In this document: in pieces, positions 1-9,282 of the stretch
How positions within the stretch are numbered: position 1 is the stretch's first letter
How the letters are laid out: every line of letters begins with the position of its first letter
Origin: an uncultured Lachnospiraceae bacterium
Lineage (GTDB): Bacteria > Bacillota > Clostridia > Lachnospirales > Lachnospiraceae
Direction of reading: 5' to 3'
Length of the DNA: 64,000 bases
Assembly (NCBI GenBank): GCA_947631955.1
Contig: CANRNJ010000009.1
Location: forward strand, 62,001 to 126,000
The notes under the pieces: model-generated
The model's input: the letters and a program-made list of their open reading frames with translations, nothing else
What the model was told of the DNA's origin: nothing
Databases searched by the model: none
Position numbers and translations under genes: made by a program

Positions 1-1846
1 CCACCGTTCCCATGCACCTGCCGCGGTGCCTGCGGAAATGTTCGATCCCATAGCGGATCGCTTCGGCCTGAAGCAGCTGGGAGGCGTACAGCAGCAGTTC
101 AAAACGGGACGGATAGAGATAGGTCGCCGACAGATAATCCAGAATCTTTCCGTTTGCGGCCACATTTCTCTGATGCATCTCCATGACGCGGGAGAAAATA
201 TTGCGGTCTTCCGGTCTGGTAAATGTTTCGACCGTCTTCAGGCAGGGAAACGACTGAAAACCGAATTCCGACAGATAGCGGAATTTGAACTTGCGAAACT
301 CCGTAAACGGCTTGTTCCCGTGCCAGACGTCCCAATAGTGGGTGTCCCCTCTGTTTTCATCCCAAGGATCGTCATAGTTGCCGCCCGACGAGGGAGAAGA
401 CGGCCAATAAAACGTATCGGGATCTTCCTCTTTTAATATCTTGGGAATGATATATTCAAAGATCTTGATATAATCGTATTTCTGCTTGATCGACGGCTTC
501 CACGTCCCGTCAAGGGTCTGCGTTTCCATTTCGTTGTTGCCGCACCATAATCCCAGACAGGCGTGATGGCGGATTCGGCGCACATTGTCCCGTATCTCCG
601 CGCTGATATTCTGCTCAAATTCCTCGTCCAGTTCATAGGATGCGCAGGCAAACATGAAATCCTGCCATACCAAAAGCCCCAATTCGTCGCACGCATCATA
701 AAACCAGTCGTCCGGATAATAGCCGCCGCCCCATACCCGGATGCAGTTGTGATTGGCGTCTGCGGCGTCCTGAAGCAGTTTTCTCGTGCGCTCTTTCGTC
801 ACTCTGGACAAAATATTGTCTTCCGGAATGTAATCCGCGCCCATGGCAAAGATCTTAATGCCGTTTACTTCATGCGCAAAGCAGCGTCCCCACTCGTCCT
901 CCTGCGTATTGACCGTCATGGTCCGAAGCCCGATCCTGCCCTCCCATCGATTGAGCAGGTTCCCGTCCCCGTCGGCCAGAACGACTTCTGCCCGATACAA
1001 AGGCTGTTCCCCGTATCCATGCGGCCACCAAAGTTTGGGCGTGTCCACGGTAAGGACGTTCCATCCCGTTCCTTCCTTAGAAGAATGGCGCCCGATCAGG
1101 ACATTCTCGTCGTCGTACAGGGCGAACCGGATTTCGCACTCGGATTCTCCGGCATAGTAACGCACTTCGGGTTTGCACGTTATGTCAACCACATGGTCCC
1201 GCGTATGCGCCGCAGCCAGTCCTTCGCCGATCCTGTGCGTCTGCGTAATACGGACCTGTTCCAATCTCGCCTTATGTCCCGAAAGCAGAAAGACTGGCCG
1301 AAAGATACCGGCATCGGGCAGTCTGGGGCCCCAGTCCCATCCAAACATACAGTGCGCCTTCCGCAGATGGGGGAATCCGCGCATGGATTCCGCGGAACCG
1401 CCGGTGTATACCTTGGCGTTTTCTTCTTCTATAAATCCTGTGGGAGAAGAAAACTCCAGACAGAGCGTATTCTCCCCGCAGACGGCTTTTCCCGCAAGAT
1501 CGAACTCCCACACCCGGTGCATATTATTGACGCGGCCGAGAAGTTCTCCGTTGAGATAGACCGCCGCCAGCGTATCGATCCCTTCAAAACGCAGCGCGAG
1601 GAAATCGCTGTCCATCTGCTGTTTGGTAATCGTAAATACGGTCTGGAACCGGAAATCATTCTCCATCAGCCGCAGCGCGTCCGCTTCGTTCATTCTGTCG
1701 TAAGGATCCGGAATCCGCCCCTGCTGGAGCAGGTTGCCGTAAACAGAGCCCGGTATCTGGACCTCAATCCAGTCTTCCGGGATCCCGTAGACATTGTCCC
1801 CAAGGATCTGCATCTTCCAACCCGTATCCAGAATCATTTTATCCAT
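1..1846 (-). CDS. Beta-mannosidase, glycoside hydrolase family 2 (3' end outside window)
   Basis: Reading the minus strand from the ATG at 1846 gives 615 codons with no stop before the window edge. The product begins MDKMILDTGWKMQILGD and shows the GH2 order: sugar-binding jelly roll (about 1-185), immunoglobulin-like domain (about 190-290) and TIM barrel from about 300. The acid/base Glu is E439 in WCGNNE and the likely nucleophile is E527 in SEFGFQS; the WGGGYYPDDWFYDACDELG stretch is typical of beta-mannosidases, which remove terminal beta-mannose from manno-oligosaccharides. Family members run to about 820 residues, so roughly 200 are missing. No signal peptide is seen, so it is probably cytoplasmic. 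The start lies 4 nt after the truA stop and its AGAGG site overlaps the end of truA, which suggests translational coupling. Finding a sugar hydrolase at the tail of the truA operon is unusual. Confidence 0.9.
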   Translation of the reverse strand, partial: MDKMILDTGWKMQILGDNVYGIPEDWIEVQIPGSVYGNLLQQGRIPDPYDRMNEADALRLMENDFRFQTVFTITKQQMDSDFLALRFEGIDTLAAVYLNGELLGRVNNMHRVWEFDLAGKAVCGENTLCLEFSSPTGFIEEENAKVYTGGSAESMRGFPHLRKAHCMFGWDWGPRLPDAGIFRPVFLLSGHKARLEQVRITQTHRIGEGLAAAHTRDHVVDITCKPEVRYYAGESECEIRFALYDDENVLIGRHSSKEGTGWNVLTVDTPKLWWPHGYGEQPLYRAEVVLADGDGNLLNRWEGRIGLRTMTVNTQEDEWGRCFAHEVNGIKIFAMGADYIPEDNILSRVTKERTRKLLQDAADANHNCIRVWGGGYYPDDWFYDACDELGLLVWQDFMFACASYELDEEFEQNISAEIRDNVRRIRHHACLGLWCGNNEMETQTLDGTWKPSIKQKYDYIKIFEYIIPKILKEEDPDTFYWPSSPSSGGNYDDPWDENRGDTHYWDVWHGNKPFTEFRKFKFRYLSEFGFQSFPCLKTVETFTRPEDRNIFSRVMEMHQRNVAANGKILDYLSATYLYPSRFELLLYASQLLQAEAIRYGIEHFRRHRGRCMGTV

Positions 1847-1850
1847 GCTT

Positions 1851-2606
1851 TTATCCTCTCTTCTCAAACTCGATCCCGACAAGCGTAAGTCCGCAGGCAG
1901 GCGCAGTCGGTCCCGCTTTCTTCCGGTCTTTTGCCTCCAGGATCTCCTTCACCGCCTGCGGCGCGATATGTCCGCGGCCCACTTCCATCAGGGTTCCCGC
2001 AATGATGCGCACCATATTATAAAGAAAACCGTTGCCTGACACCCGTATCACAATTTCTTGACCTTGTCGGTCAGTCTTCTGTACCTCCAACGTTTCGATC
2101 CTCCGCACAGTTGTATCCGCCTGTGTGTCTGCGCTGCAAAAACTCTTGAAATCATGTTCTCCGATCAGATACCGTGCTGCTTGACTCATTAAGTCAACAT
2201 TCAGCGGAACATAGGTCTGATAGGCGTACAGCCGCTTTGTGGGCATCGGAAACGGCGCGCAGTAAATATGGTACTCGTACGTCTTGCGGCTGCTGCACCG
2301 GCGCGGATGGAAATCCGGGGCCGTTTCTTCCGACCGCTGGATCCGGATGTCTTCCGGCAGGCTCCGGTTGAGCGCATAGGCGATTTTTTCCGCCGGGATC
2401 GGGCTTTCGGTGTCAAAAACGGCTGCGTTCCCCATGGCATGAACGCCGGAGTCGGTACGGCTCGCGCCGGTCACTTCGATGTTTTCCCCCAAAAGTTCGG
2501 AAAGGCATCTGTTCAGGACGCCTTCCACCGTTTCTCCATTCGGTTGTATCTGCCACCCATGATAGTTGGTCCCGTCATAGGCCACTGTAAGCATGACTCT
2601 TTTCAT
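1851..2606 (-). CDS. truA: tRNA pseudouridine(38-40) synthase TruA
   Basis: The 251-residue protein has normal family length. It isomerises uridines 38-40 of the tRNA anticodon arm to pseudouridine. The catalytic Asp lies in the signature GASRTDSGVHA near residue 54, and the N-terminal AYDGTNYHGWQIQPNG and C-terminal FLYNMVRIIAGTL motifs are intact. It follows ecfT by only 7 nt and is followed by the beta-mannosidase after 4 nt, so it belongs to the ecfA1-ecfA2-ecfT-truA transcription unit common in Firmicutes. In that arrangement rplM and rpsI usually come next; here they do not. Confidence 0.97.
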   Translation of the reverse strand: MKRVMLTVAYDGTNYHGWQIQPNGETVEGVLNRCLSELLGENIEVTGASRTDSGVHAMGNAAVFDTESPIPAEKIAYALNRSLPEDIRIQRSEETAPDFHPRRCSSRKTYEYHIYCAPFPMPTKRLYAYQTYVPLNVDLMSQAARYLIGEHDFKSFCSADTQADTTVRRIETLEVQKTDRQGQEIVIRVSGNGFLYNMVRIIAGTLMEVGRGHIAPQAVKEILEAKDRKKAGPTAPACGLTLVGIEFEKRG

Positions 2607-2613
2607 ATATTCC

Positions 2614-3414
2614 CTACAAATAGATCCTGATCACAATGCACATTGCAAAGTACACCGCCAGTACGCCGTAAGCCGCACGGTCCCTGCCCGCATACTTAAG
2701 CGGTTTCATCTTGGTCCTATGTTCTCCGCCGCGGTAGCATCTGGCCTCCATCGCCATCGCCAGATCGTTCGCCCTGCGGAACGCGGAGATAAAAAGCGGC
2801 ACAAGCAGCGGGACCAGCGCTTTCGCCTTCTTGATCAGATTGCCGCTCTCAAAATCGGCGCCTCTCGCCATCTGCGCTTTCATGATCTTATCCGTTTCCT
2901 CCAAAAGGATCGGGATAAACCGCAGGGCGATCGACATCATCATCGCCACTTCGTGTACCGGGACCTTGAAGATCTTAAGCGGCCGCATCAGCTTTTCCAT
3001 ACCGTCTGTAAGACTGTTCGGCGTCGTCGTCAGCGTCATAACGGACGAACCGATGATAAGAAAAGACAGCCTTACCGCCATCATGACCGCAAGCTGCAGG
3101 CCCTCTTTTGTGATCTTAAGCTTCCACACGCTCCACAGCACCTCGCCGGGCGTCAGAAAAAGATTGAAGACGACGGTGATCAGCAGGATAAAGACGATCG
3201 CCCGCATACCTTTGATCATATACTTGAAAGGCACGTTTGACAGTTTGATCATGACCGCCAGAAAAACAGCGGCCGCCAGATACCCCACCCAGTCCTTTAC
3301 AACAAACAGGGAAACAATAAAACAGATCGTCGCCACCAGTTTTACCCGCGGGTCCAATTTATGTATGACGGACTCCGTCTGATAATACTGGCCCAATGTA
3401 ATGTCGCGTAACAT
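2614..3414 (-). CDS. ecfT: ECF transporter transmembrane subunit EcfT
   Basis: A 266-residue integral membrane protein with about five to six hydrophobic helices (residues 25-80, 105-130 and 235-265 clearest). EcfT couples the two ATPases to interchangeable vitamin-binding S components. The cytoplasmic coupling helices carry the characteristic Ala-Arg-Gly box in KAQMARGADFES and the second Arg-Gly box in EARCYRGGEHR. It is 33 nt downstream of ecfA2 and 7 nt upstream of truA on the same strand. The bioY gene at 35783-36364 is a possible S-component partner elsewhere in the window. Confidence 0.96.
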   Translation of the reverse strand: MLRDITLGQYYQTESVIHKLDPRVKLVATICFIVSLFVVKDWVGYLAAAVFLAVMIKLSNVPFKYMIKGMRAIVFILLITVVFNLFLTPGEVLWSVWKLKITKEGLQLAVMMAVRLSFLIIGSSVMTLTTTPNSLTDGMEKLMRPLKIFKVPVHEVAMMMSIALRFIPILLEETDKIMKAQMARGADFESGNLIKKAKALVPLLVPLFISAFRRANDLAMAMEARCYRGGEHRTKMKPLKYAGRDRAAYGVLAVYFAMCIVIRIYL

Positions 3415-3447
3415 AACCGATTCCTTTCCGAACTTATATCAAATACT

Positions 3448-4299
3448 TTATTTTTTTTGAAAAACGCTCATGATCTCACGCCCGGCCTCTTCTATCGTCG
3501 TGGCGTCAGTGTGCACCGGCATACCGTTCTGATAAAGCGCCTGCATGATGTAAGTCACCTGCGGGGCCGCCAATCCCACTTCCTCCAGACGTTTATAATG
3601 CCGGAACACTTCCTTGGGCGTGTCGTCATACAGGACGCTTCCTTTGTTCATGACAATGATGCGTTCCACATATTTGGCCACGTCTTCCATGCTGTGCGAT
3701 ACCAGAATGACCGTGATCCCGGTTTCTTCCTTCAATTTGGCGATCTGATCGAGGATCTCGTCCCTGCCTTTCGGATCCAGTCCGGCCGTCGGTTCATCCA
3801 AGATGAGCACGTCGGGCTTCATTGCCAGAACGCCCGCAATGGCCACTCTGCGCTTCTGCCCGCCCGACAGATCAAAGGGCGACTGGTAGAAATATTCGTC
3901 CTCCAGTCCCACCTGCTTCAGCGCGGCATAGGCCCGCAGTTCCGTTTCCTGCTTGGACAGCCCCAGATTCTTGGGCCCGAAACACACATCCGTGAAGACG
4001 TCTATCTCGAACAGCTGATGCTCCGGATACTGGAACACCAATCCCACCTTGCTGCGAAGCTTCTTTTTATCATAATCCTGTGCGTGGATATCTTCACCGT
4101 TAAAATATATGGTCCCCCCGGTCGGCTTGATCAGTCCGTTCAGATGCTGCACCAGCGTGGACTTCCCGGATCCGGTGTGCCCGATCAGCCCGATAAACTG
4201 CCCGTCCGGGATCACCAGACTCACATCCTTAAGGGCATGTACCGCCAGCGCTGTGTCTGCGCCATATACATAATCAACATGATCCAATATGATCGACAT
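3448..4299 (-). CDS. ecfA2: ECF transporter ATP-binding protein EcfA2
   Basis: A 283-residue ABC ATPase. Walker A is GHTGSGKST near residue 40, the Q-loop region reads FQYPEHQLFE (the form typical of the A2 subunit), the signature is LSGGQKRR and Walker B is VLILDEPTAGLD, followed by an H-loop in LVSHSMED. It pairs with EcfA1 to form the asymmetric motor of an energy-coupling factor importer at the inner face of the membrane. The ATG at 4299 has an AGAAAGGA sequence upstream. It is separated from ecfA1 by 230 nt of tandem repeat, instead of the short gap usual for this operon. Confidence 0.96.
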   Translation of the reverse strand: MSIILDHVDYVYGADTALAVHALKDVSLVIPDGQFIGLIGHTGSGKSTLVQHLNGLIKPTGGTIYFNGEDIHAQDYDKKKLRSKVGLVFQYPEHQLFEIDVFTDVCFGPKNLGLSKQETELRAYAALKQVGLEDEYFYQSPFDLSGGQKRRVAIAGVLAMKPDVLILDEPTAGLDPKGRDEILDQIAKLKEETGITVILVSHSMEDVAKYVERIIVMNKGSVLYDDTPKEVFRHYKRLEEVGLAAPQVTYIMQALYQNGMPVHTDATTIEEAGREIMSVFQKK

Positions 4300-4341
4300 G
4301 GTATTCCGATGTCCTTTCTGTTTTTTTCCCGCTATGGCCGC

Positions 4342-4550
4342 CTGCGGTACTCTCTGCTATCTCCGTTTGCGGCACTCTCCGCTGCTTTCGCCCGCGGTAT
4401 CCTCTGCCGTCCCCGTTTGCAGTTTTTCCCACTATGCCTGCTGCGGTACTCTCTGCTATCTCCGTTTGCGGCACTCTCCGCTGCTTTCGCCCGCGGTATC
4501 CTCTGCCGTCCCGTTTGCAGTTTTTCCCCTTATGCCTGTCTGCGGTACTC
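4342..4550. repeat. 99-bp tandem repeat between ecfA1 and ecfA2
   Basis: Two nearly identical units start at 4342 and 4441 (period 99, the second one base shorter). A third, partial copy beginning at 4540 is the last codons of ecfA1 itself. Each unit contains ctgcggtactc, the complement of the ecfA1 3' end. The array therefore looks like duplication of the gene terminus into the intergenic space. No convincing gene lies in it. A 66-codon frame through the repeats (4274-4474, minus) simply repeats VPQTEIAEST and is not credible as a protein. Confidence 0.85.
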
Positions 4551-5393
4551 TTTCATGAGCGCCTGCGTCAATTCCTCCACCGTCAGGATCCCATCGGGGA
4601 GCGCAAGTCCTTTTTTCTTTAACTCATAGGCGAGCAGCGTCACCTGCGGCACGTCCAGCCGCAGTTCCTTGAGTTTCTCCACTTGGGAAAAGATCTCCCG
4701 CGGCGTTCCTTTGAGCGCGATCCTGCCTTTGTCCATGACAAAGACCTGGTCGGCGTGGATAATCTCTTCCATATAATGAGTGATCAGTACGATCGTAATG
4801 CCTTCCACGTCGTTGAGGGCCCTCACCGCGCGCACCACCTCTTTGCGCCCGTTGGGGTCCAGCATAGCCGTCGGTTCATCCAAGATGATACATTTGGGGT
4901 GCATGGCAATGACCCCGGCGATCGAAACCCGCTGTTTCTGTCCGCCCGACAGTTTATTGGGGGAATATTTCCGAAATTCATACATCCCCACCGCTTTCAG
5001 GCTCTCTTCCACGCGCTGCCAGATCTCCTCGGTCGCAACGCCCATGTTCTCAGGGCCAAATCCCACGTCTTCCTCGACTACCTGCCCGATGATCTGATTA
5101 TCCGGGTTCTGAAAGACCATTCCGGCTTCCTGCCGGATGTTCCACAGCTGCTGTTCATCCTGCGTATCCATCCCGTCCACCCAGACCGTTCCTTCCGTCG
5201 GATAAAGGATCGCATTGATGTGTTTGGCCAGAGTCGATTTGCCGGAACCGTTGTGGCCAAGGATCGCCACAAAATCTCCCTGCTTGACGTCCAGATCCAC
5301 CTCGTCAACCGCCCGCGTGATCCCTTCCACATTGCCTTCCTCGTCACGGCGTATATATTCAAATACCAGTTTTTCTGTCTTGATGATTCCCAT
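4530..5393 (-). CDS. ecfA1: ECF transporter ATP-binding protein EcfA1
   Basis: The 287-residue ABC ATPase starts at the ATG at 5393 ([13 protein letters not shown]), 8 nt after a GGAG site; a longer frame to 5453 lacks a ribosome site. It carries Walker [10 protein letters not shown], a Q-loop in [10 protein letters not shown] (the A1 hallmark), LSGGQKQR and Walker [13 protein letters not shown]. With EcfA2 and EcfT it powers vitamin and metal uptake through exchangeable S proteins. A good promoter lies just upstream. It is first in the ecfA1-ecfA2-ecfT-truA-mannosidase unit. Confidence 0.96.
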   Translation of the reverse strand: MGIIKTEKLVFEYIRRDEEGNVEGITRAVDEVDLDVKQGDFVAILGHNGSGKSTLAKHINAILYPTEGTVWVDGMDTQDEQQLWNIRQEAGMVFQNPDNQIIGQVVEEDVGFGPENMGVATEEIWQRVEESLKAVGMYEFRKYSPNKLSGGQKQRVSIAGVIAMHPKCIILDEPTAMLDPNGRKEVVRAVRALNDVEGITIVLITHYMEEIIHADQVFVMDKGRIALKGTPREIFSQVEKLKELRLDVPQVTLLAYELKKKGLALPDGILTVEELTQALMKEYRRQA

Positions 5394-5424
5394 AAAAAAA
5401 CTCCGATCGACGTATTCAACGCTT

Positions 5425-5453
5425 ATTATACTAACTAATCCCCTAAAACACAA
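5425..5453 (-). promoter_or_regulatory. Sigma-70-type promoter for the ecfA1 operon
   Basis: On the minus strand TTGTGT, a 17-nt spacer and TATAAT lie about 30 nt before the ecfA1 start. This gives the ecf genes their own promoter, separate from the ribosomal operon, which ends at a terminator after rplQ. On the opposite strand an extended -10 (TGTTATACT at 5461-5469) could serve the M15 peptidase, though no clear -35 accompanies it. Confidence 0.7.
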
Positions 5454-5556
5454 GGTTTTGTGTTATACTTATAGAGGATTGTTTCAAAAAACTGCCGATA
5501 GATCCGCTGCTTTGCGGGATCATTATCGAAATTCTACCGGAAAGGATATGACACTT

Positions 5557-6591
5557 ATGTCACAAAATATGTCGTCCGGCAGCCAGACCGACGCTTGGAG
5601 AAAATTGCTGAAAGCGGCTGCCAAACCGTTTCTCTTTCTTCTCTTCCTGACAATGATATGCGCGTTCCTCGCCCATTATCTGGTCGGATCCGAAACCTTG
5701 GAAGAATACGCGCAAAACGATCCCGAAGCGGCGTACGGGACCGCCCCGGACGCTTCCGATGATTCGGACACTTCGGACATCCCGGACAGCTCAGACGATT
5801 CCGGCGCTCCGGACACTACGGACTCTTCAAGCGATCCGGACACATCGGACGATTCCGGCGCTCCGGGCATCACAGACGGTTCCGGCACTTCGGACGCGCC
5901 TGACGCATACAATACAGCAGAAGATGATCAGGAGGCGGCAGAAGACATGACCGACAGCACCCCTGCATCCGGATCTCCCGACCGGATCACCTATCAGGAA
6001 GGATTTTATTACGAACCGTTGACCGATGAGGTCAAAGAGCGGATCACCGGCATTTCCTACCCGGAAACCGGCTGTACCGTACCTTATGAGGACCTTGCCT
6101 ATGTGGGGCTTCTCTACATCGATTTCAACGGCGACGAGCAGACCGGCGAATTGATCTGCAACAAGGCGATCGCTCAGGATATGGTCGAGATCTTCTATGA
6201 ACTATACCGGAACGAGTATCGGATCGAGCGCGTCCGTCTGGTAGATGAATACGGCGGCGACGACACGTTATCCATGCTGGACGACAATACTTCCTGCTTC
6301 AATTACAGGACCATAGACGGCACGGACAGACTTTCCAAGCACGCATTGGGCTGTGCCATCGACATAAACCCGTTTTACAACCCGTATATCGTCTACAACA
6401 AAAACGGAAGCGGTGAAACATATATCTCTCCGAAAGGAAGTGAGATATACGCCGACCGCTCCCAAGATTTTCCTTATAAAATTGACGAAAACGATCTGTG
6501 TTACAAACTGTTCACACAGCATGGTTTTACATGGGGCGGAAACTGGAATTCCACAAAAGATTATCAGCATTTCCAGATCGTGCTCCCCTGA
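5557..6591 (+). CDS. Membrane-anchored M15-family D-Ala-D-Ala carboxypeptidase-like protein
   Basis: 344 residues from the ATG at 5557, which sits 10 nt after AAAGGA; an ATG at 5548 is too close to that site. There is one membrane helix at about 18-42. Next comes a very acidic Asp/Ser/Thr/Pro-rich linker of about 75 residues, then a C-terminal peptidase domain. The domain has the M15 zinc and catalytic signature KHALGCAIDINPF (H262, D269) and a third ligand in DYQHFQ (H338). Family knowledge: M15 enzymes cleave D-Ala-containing stem peptides or cross-links of peptidoglycan. The topology puts the enzyme outside the membrane, held off by the linker. Exact substrate is not determinable. It lies between the ecf and ribosomal operons, convergent with the chemoreceptor. 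Confidence 0.85.
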   Translation: MSQNMSSGSQTDAWRKLLKAAAKPFLFLLFLTMICAFLAHYLVGSETLEEYAQNDPEAAYGTAPDASDDSDTSDIPDSSDDSGAPDTTDSSSDPDTSDDSGAPGITDGSGTSDAPDAYNTAEDDQEAAEDMTDSTPASGSPDRITYQEGFYYEPLTDEVKERITGISYPETGCTVPYEDLAYVGLLYIDFNGDEQTGELICNKAIAQDMVEIFYELYRNEYRIERVRLVDEYGGDDTLSMLDDNTSCFNYRTIDGTDRLSKHALGCAIDINPFYNPYIVYNKNGSGETYISPKGSEIYADRSQDFPYKIDENDLCYKLFTQHGFTWGGNWNSTKDYQHFQIVLP

Positions 6592-6592
6592 T

Positions 6593-6650
6593 CCGGCCGC
6601 CGCGGTTTCCGGCAGATCCCGAAATCCGCGGCCGGGTCTGTGCTTATTTT
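6593..6650 (+). terminator. GC-rich terminator hairpin after the M15 gene
   Basis: Immediately after the M15 stop, CCGGCCGCCGCGG can pair with CCGCGGCCGG across a 20-nt loop, with a small bulge. A T-rich run (cttattttta) follows. It separates the convergent peptidase and chemoreceptor genes. The pairing was judged by eye. Confidence 0.55.
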
Positions 6651-8350
6651 TACATTTCAAACATCGACATGTTCTCGTCCAGTCTGTCGGAGATATCTTT
6701 CAGGTTCTTGGCATTGTCTGCGATCTCTCCCACGATACCGGTTATCTCGGTAACGGATGCGGATGTCTGCTGCGAACTTGCCGCGTTCTGCTGCGCGATA
6801 GCGGACAGATTCTGTACGGTATCGACAACGCTGTTACGCGCTTCGTTGATCTGATTGGTCTTGGCCACCACTTCTTCAATGCCTTCAAGCGACCTCTCCA
6901 CATCCTGCAGCAGGTTGTTTACCTGCATATCCGTGTTGCTCACATTCTCGCTCTGCTGATCCATGATGCCTTTTACTTCATTCATGGTAGCGACCGCCTT
7001 GTTGGAATCCTCGATCAGCGACATAATGATCTGATCGATCTGTTTTGCGGATTCATTGGACTGCTCCGCAAGCTTCTGGATCTGGCTTGCAACGACCGCA
7101 AAGCCTCTTCCCTGTTCACCTGCGCGCGCCGCCTCAATGGAAGCGTTCAGTGACAGCAGATTGGTTTCTTCCGCGATATTTGTGATCAGCGCTGTCGCCT
7201 CTTTGATCTTCTGTGCAGACTCGTTCGTTTCATTCGTCTGCTCATAGATGATGTTGATCGCTTCGCTCGTCTTGCGGTTTGTGGTCTGCAGTTCACGCAG
7301 GGCCGCCAGTGCGGCTTCGCCGCGTTCTTTCATGGATTTAGCGTTTTGGTTCAGAGTTTCAAGCTCGTCCGCAGTTTCTTCGATCATGCTTCCCATAACG
7401 ATGATGTTCTCGGTTGCATCCTGCGTTTCTTCCGCCTGACTGCCTGCTCCGATCGCGATCTCGCCAACCGCTTTTTCCATCTGCTGGACATGATCGCTTG
7501 TCGTATCCGTTTTTTCACTCAGCTCTTCCGATGCGTTCAACAGGATGCTGCTGTCGTTCTTGATCGACGAGATGATACTGGTCAGATTACCTTTCATCTT
7601 ATCGATGGCCCTGCTGATATCGCCTATCTCGTCTTTTTCGGCAAGCATCTTCTCATCTAACTGGATGTTCAGTTTTCCTTCGGACAGCTGTGTCAATGCG
7701 TTTACGCCATTCACAATGTTCTTGACCATCGCGTTGACCATCAGATAGACCATGACCGCGCACGCAATCGCAACCGCCACGCTGATTCCCATGATTATGT
7801 ATATGATGCTCTGTATCTGTCTTTTGGCGTCCTTCTGGGGCATACCGGCAAATACCATGCCGACCTCTTTTCCGGTCGTTTCATCGATCAACGGAACATA
7901 ATACCCGAAATAGTCCTGCCCTACCACGACAACGTCCGTAGCGAAATAGTCCTGTCCGCCCTTTAACACGGCATTAATGACCGCTTCGCCCGCCTGCGTC
8001 CTTAAGACCCTCTGGCCATTCTCGTCCAGAACGGAAGTCATATAACGCGTATCGCCGTAAAATACCGTGATATCCATATCGGTATCCGCTTTGATATCAT
8101 CCGCTATGGCAGGATTCTGTGTGATGTTGTAATCCCCTTTGCATAATTCATCATTTTCATTCAGATAGTACGGCTCGTCATTGATCTGGTCAAGCGAATC
8201 TCTCACGCCGATCGCTGAGCCGCGCAGACCGTTCTCGATCGAGGAAGTCAATACGCTGCTGACCCTCTGGTTGCTGATCCAGAGAACCATAACTCCGAGA
8301 ATGATCAACGGTAACAATGCGATTATAAGAATCTTTTGTTTTAGTTTCAT
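6650..8350 (-). CDS. Methyl-accepting chemotaxis protein with single Cache-type sensor
   Basis: 566 residues. An N-terminal membrane helix (about 5-27) and a second at about 180-205 flank a periplasmic-type domain of some 150 residues, consistent with a single-Cache sensor (it includes [17 protein letters not shown]). HAMP follows at about 205-260. The long cytoplasmic coiled coil has the receptor tip [27 protein letters not shown], which binds CheW and CheA. The ligand is unknown. It starts with [10 protein letters not shown] after GGAGGGG. It is monocistronic and sits between the ribosomal operon terminator and the M15 gene. Confidence 0.93.
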   Translation of the reverse strand: MKLKQKILIIALLPLIILGVMVLWISNQRVSSVLTSSIENGLRGSAIGVRDSLDQINDEPYYLNENDELCKGDYNITQNPAIADDIKADTDMDITVFYGDTRYMTSVLDENGQRVLRTQAGEAVINAVLKGGQDYFATDVVVVGQDYFGYYVPLIDETTGKEVGMVFAGMPQKDAKRQIQSIIYIIMGISVAVAIACAVMVYLMVNAMVKNIVNGVNALTQLSEGKLNIQLDEKMLAEKDEIGDISRAIDKMKGNLTSIISSIKNDSSILLNASEELSEKTDTTSDHVQQMEKAVGEIAIGAGSQAEETQDATENIIVMGSMIEETADELETLNQNAKSMKERGEAALAALRELQTTNRKTSEAINIIYEQTNETNESAQKIKEATALITNIAEETNLLSLNASIEAARAGEQGRGFAVVASQIQKLAEQSNESAKQIDQIIMSLIEDSNKAVATMNEVKGIMDQQSENVSNTDMQVNNLLQDVERSLEGIEEVVAKTNQINEARNSVVDTVQNLSAIAQQNAASSQQTSASVTEITGIVGEIADNAKNLKDISDRLDENMSMFEM

Positions 8351-8490
8351 CCTTACCCCTCCACAGTAAATTTATCGTTATATCTTATTGTACCACATCT
8401 TCTCTGTGACCGCCACTGTTACTTCAATCTAAATATAGAATCTTCCATCTAAATATGGGATCTGAATATAGAAATTCAAACAGGAATCTG

Positions 8491-8499
8491 CCCCCCCCC
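8491..8499. repeat. Nine-C homopolymer upstream of the chemoreceptor
   Basis: An uninterrupted run of nine C lies in the 219-nt gap between the chemoreceptor start and the rplQ stop. Such tracts are prone to slippage. Here it is outside coding sequence and about 140 nt upstream of the chemoreceptor start, so any effect would be on expression. Confidence 0.6.
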
Positions 8500-8514
8500 G
8501 CGGTCTGGATCTTT

Positions 8515-8558
8515 TATAAAAAACAAACTCCTCCCGCTCTGACGAACAGGAGAAGTTT
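8515..8558 (-). terminator. Intrinsic terminator of the ribosomal protein operon
   Basis: In the minus-strand sense, AAACTTCTCC pairs with GGAGGAGTTT (ten pairs including one G-U) across a 14-nt loop and is followed by a GTTTTTT tract. It begins 11 nt after the rplQ stop and ends the roughly 17-kb transcript. Confidence 0.9.
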
Positions 8559-8569
8559 TCCATACATGA

Positions 8570-9106
8570 TCATACTAACTCCAGAACTACTTCCATAGCT
8601 GCATCACCCTTACGGGGACCGATCTTGATGATTCTGGTGTAACCGCCGTTGCGGTTTGCGTATTTAGGGCCGTACTCGTCAAAAAGTTTGGCAACCAGAT
8701 CGACTTTCTTGGTGCCTCTCTTTCTGCCTGCCGCAGTCTTGGGCACTTCCGTTACCGGATACAAAACTCTCAGCATCTGACGTCTTGCATGCAGTCTGGA
8801 AGGCATATCCTTTCGGATCTCCTTCTCAACATTGTCAAATACGGTAACTTTCTTGCCGTCTACGACTTCTTTGACTCTCTTGCCGTCCTTATCCTTGCGC
8901 GGTACTTTTGCTGTCACCTTAACGGTTTCGTAATTATCCCTCTCTTTGACAGCCATCGCGATCAGGCCGTCCGCGATCTTGCGCACTTCCTTGGCTCTGG
9001 CTTCCGTGGTAATGATCTTGCCGTTATAGATCAGCATCGTAACCTGATTTCTGAGTAATGCTTTTCTCTGGTCAGATGTTCTGCCCAGTTTTCTGTATTT
9101 TGCCAT
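8570..9106 (-). CDS. rplQ: 50S ribosomal protein L17
   Basis: 178 residues from the ATG at 9106 (MAKYRKLGRTSDQRKALLRN), preceded by GGAGCC. L17 sits near the peptide exit tunnel of the large subunit. The protein is longer than the 115-125 residues of most bacteria because of a charged insertion at about 60-100 (DKDGKRVKEVVDGKKV), a form common in Lachnospiraceae. It is the last gene of the alpha operon, 176 nt after rpoA and just before a strong terminator. Confidence 0.97.
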   Translation of the reverse strand: MAKYRKLGRTSDQRKALLRNQVTMLIYNGKIITTEARAKEVRKIADGLIAMAVKERDNYETVKVTAKVPRKDKDGKRVKEVVDGKKVTVFDNVEKEIRKDMPSRLHARRQMLRVLYPVTEVPKTAAGRKRGTKKVDLVAKLFDEYGPKYANRNGGYTRIIKIGPRKGDAAMEVVLELV

Positions 9107-9282
9107 AATAGGCTCCTTTCTCACCGGGGAGTTCTCTCCCGCATCATGGTGTGCATCCGGCCACGCTCTTTGGACTTACTTACCGAATGTATCAACAGTT
9201 CCATTCATGAGCAGGCGCACCGGTGCTCATTGGTCTTACCCCGCACGCCCATATGTGTCTGCTTGCGCAGTATGAACGCAGA

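Noticed and set aside
563..1888. A 441-codon plus-strand frame
   Set aside because: It is antisense to the beta-mannosidase, whose minus-strand frame has catalytic motifs and a ribosome site; the plus-strand product has no domain and an implausible His/Arg-rich composition.
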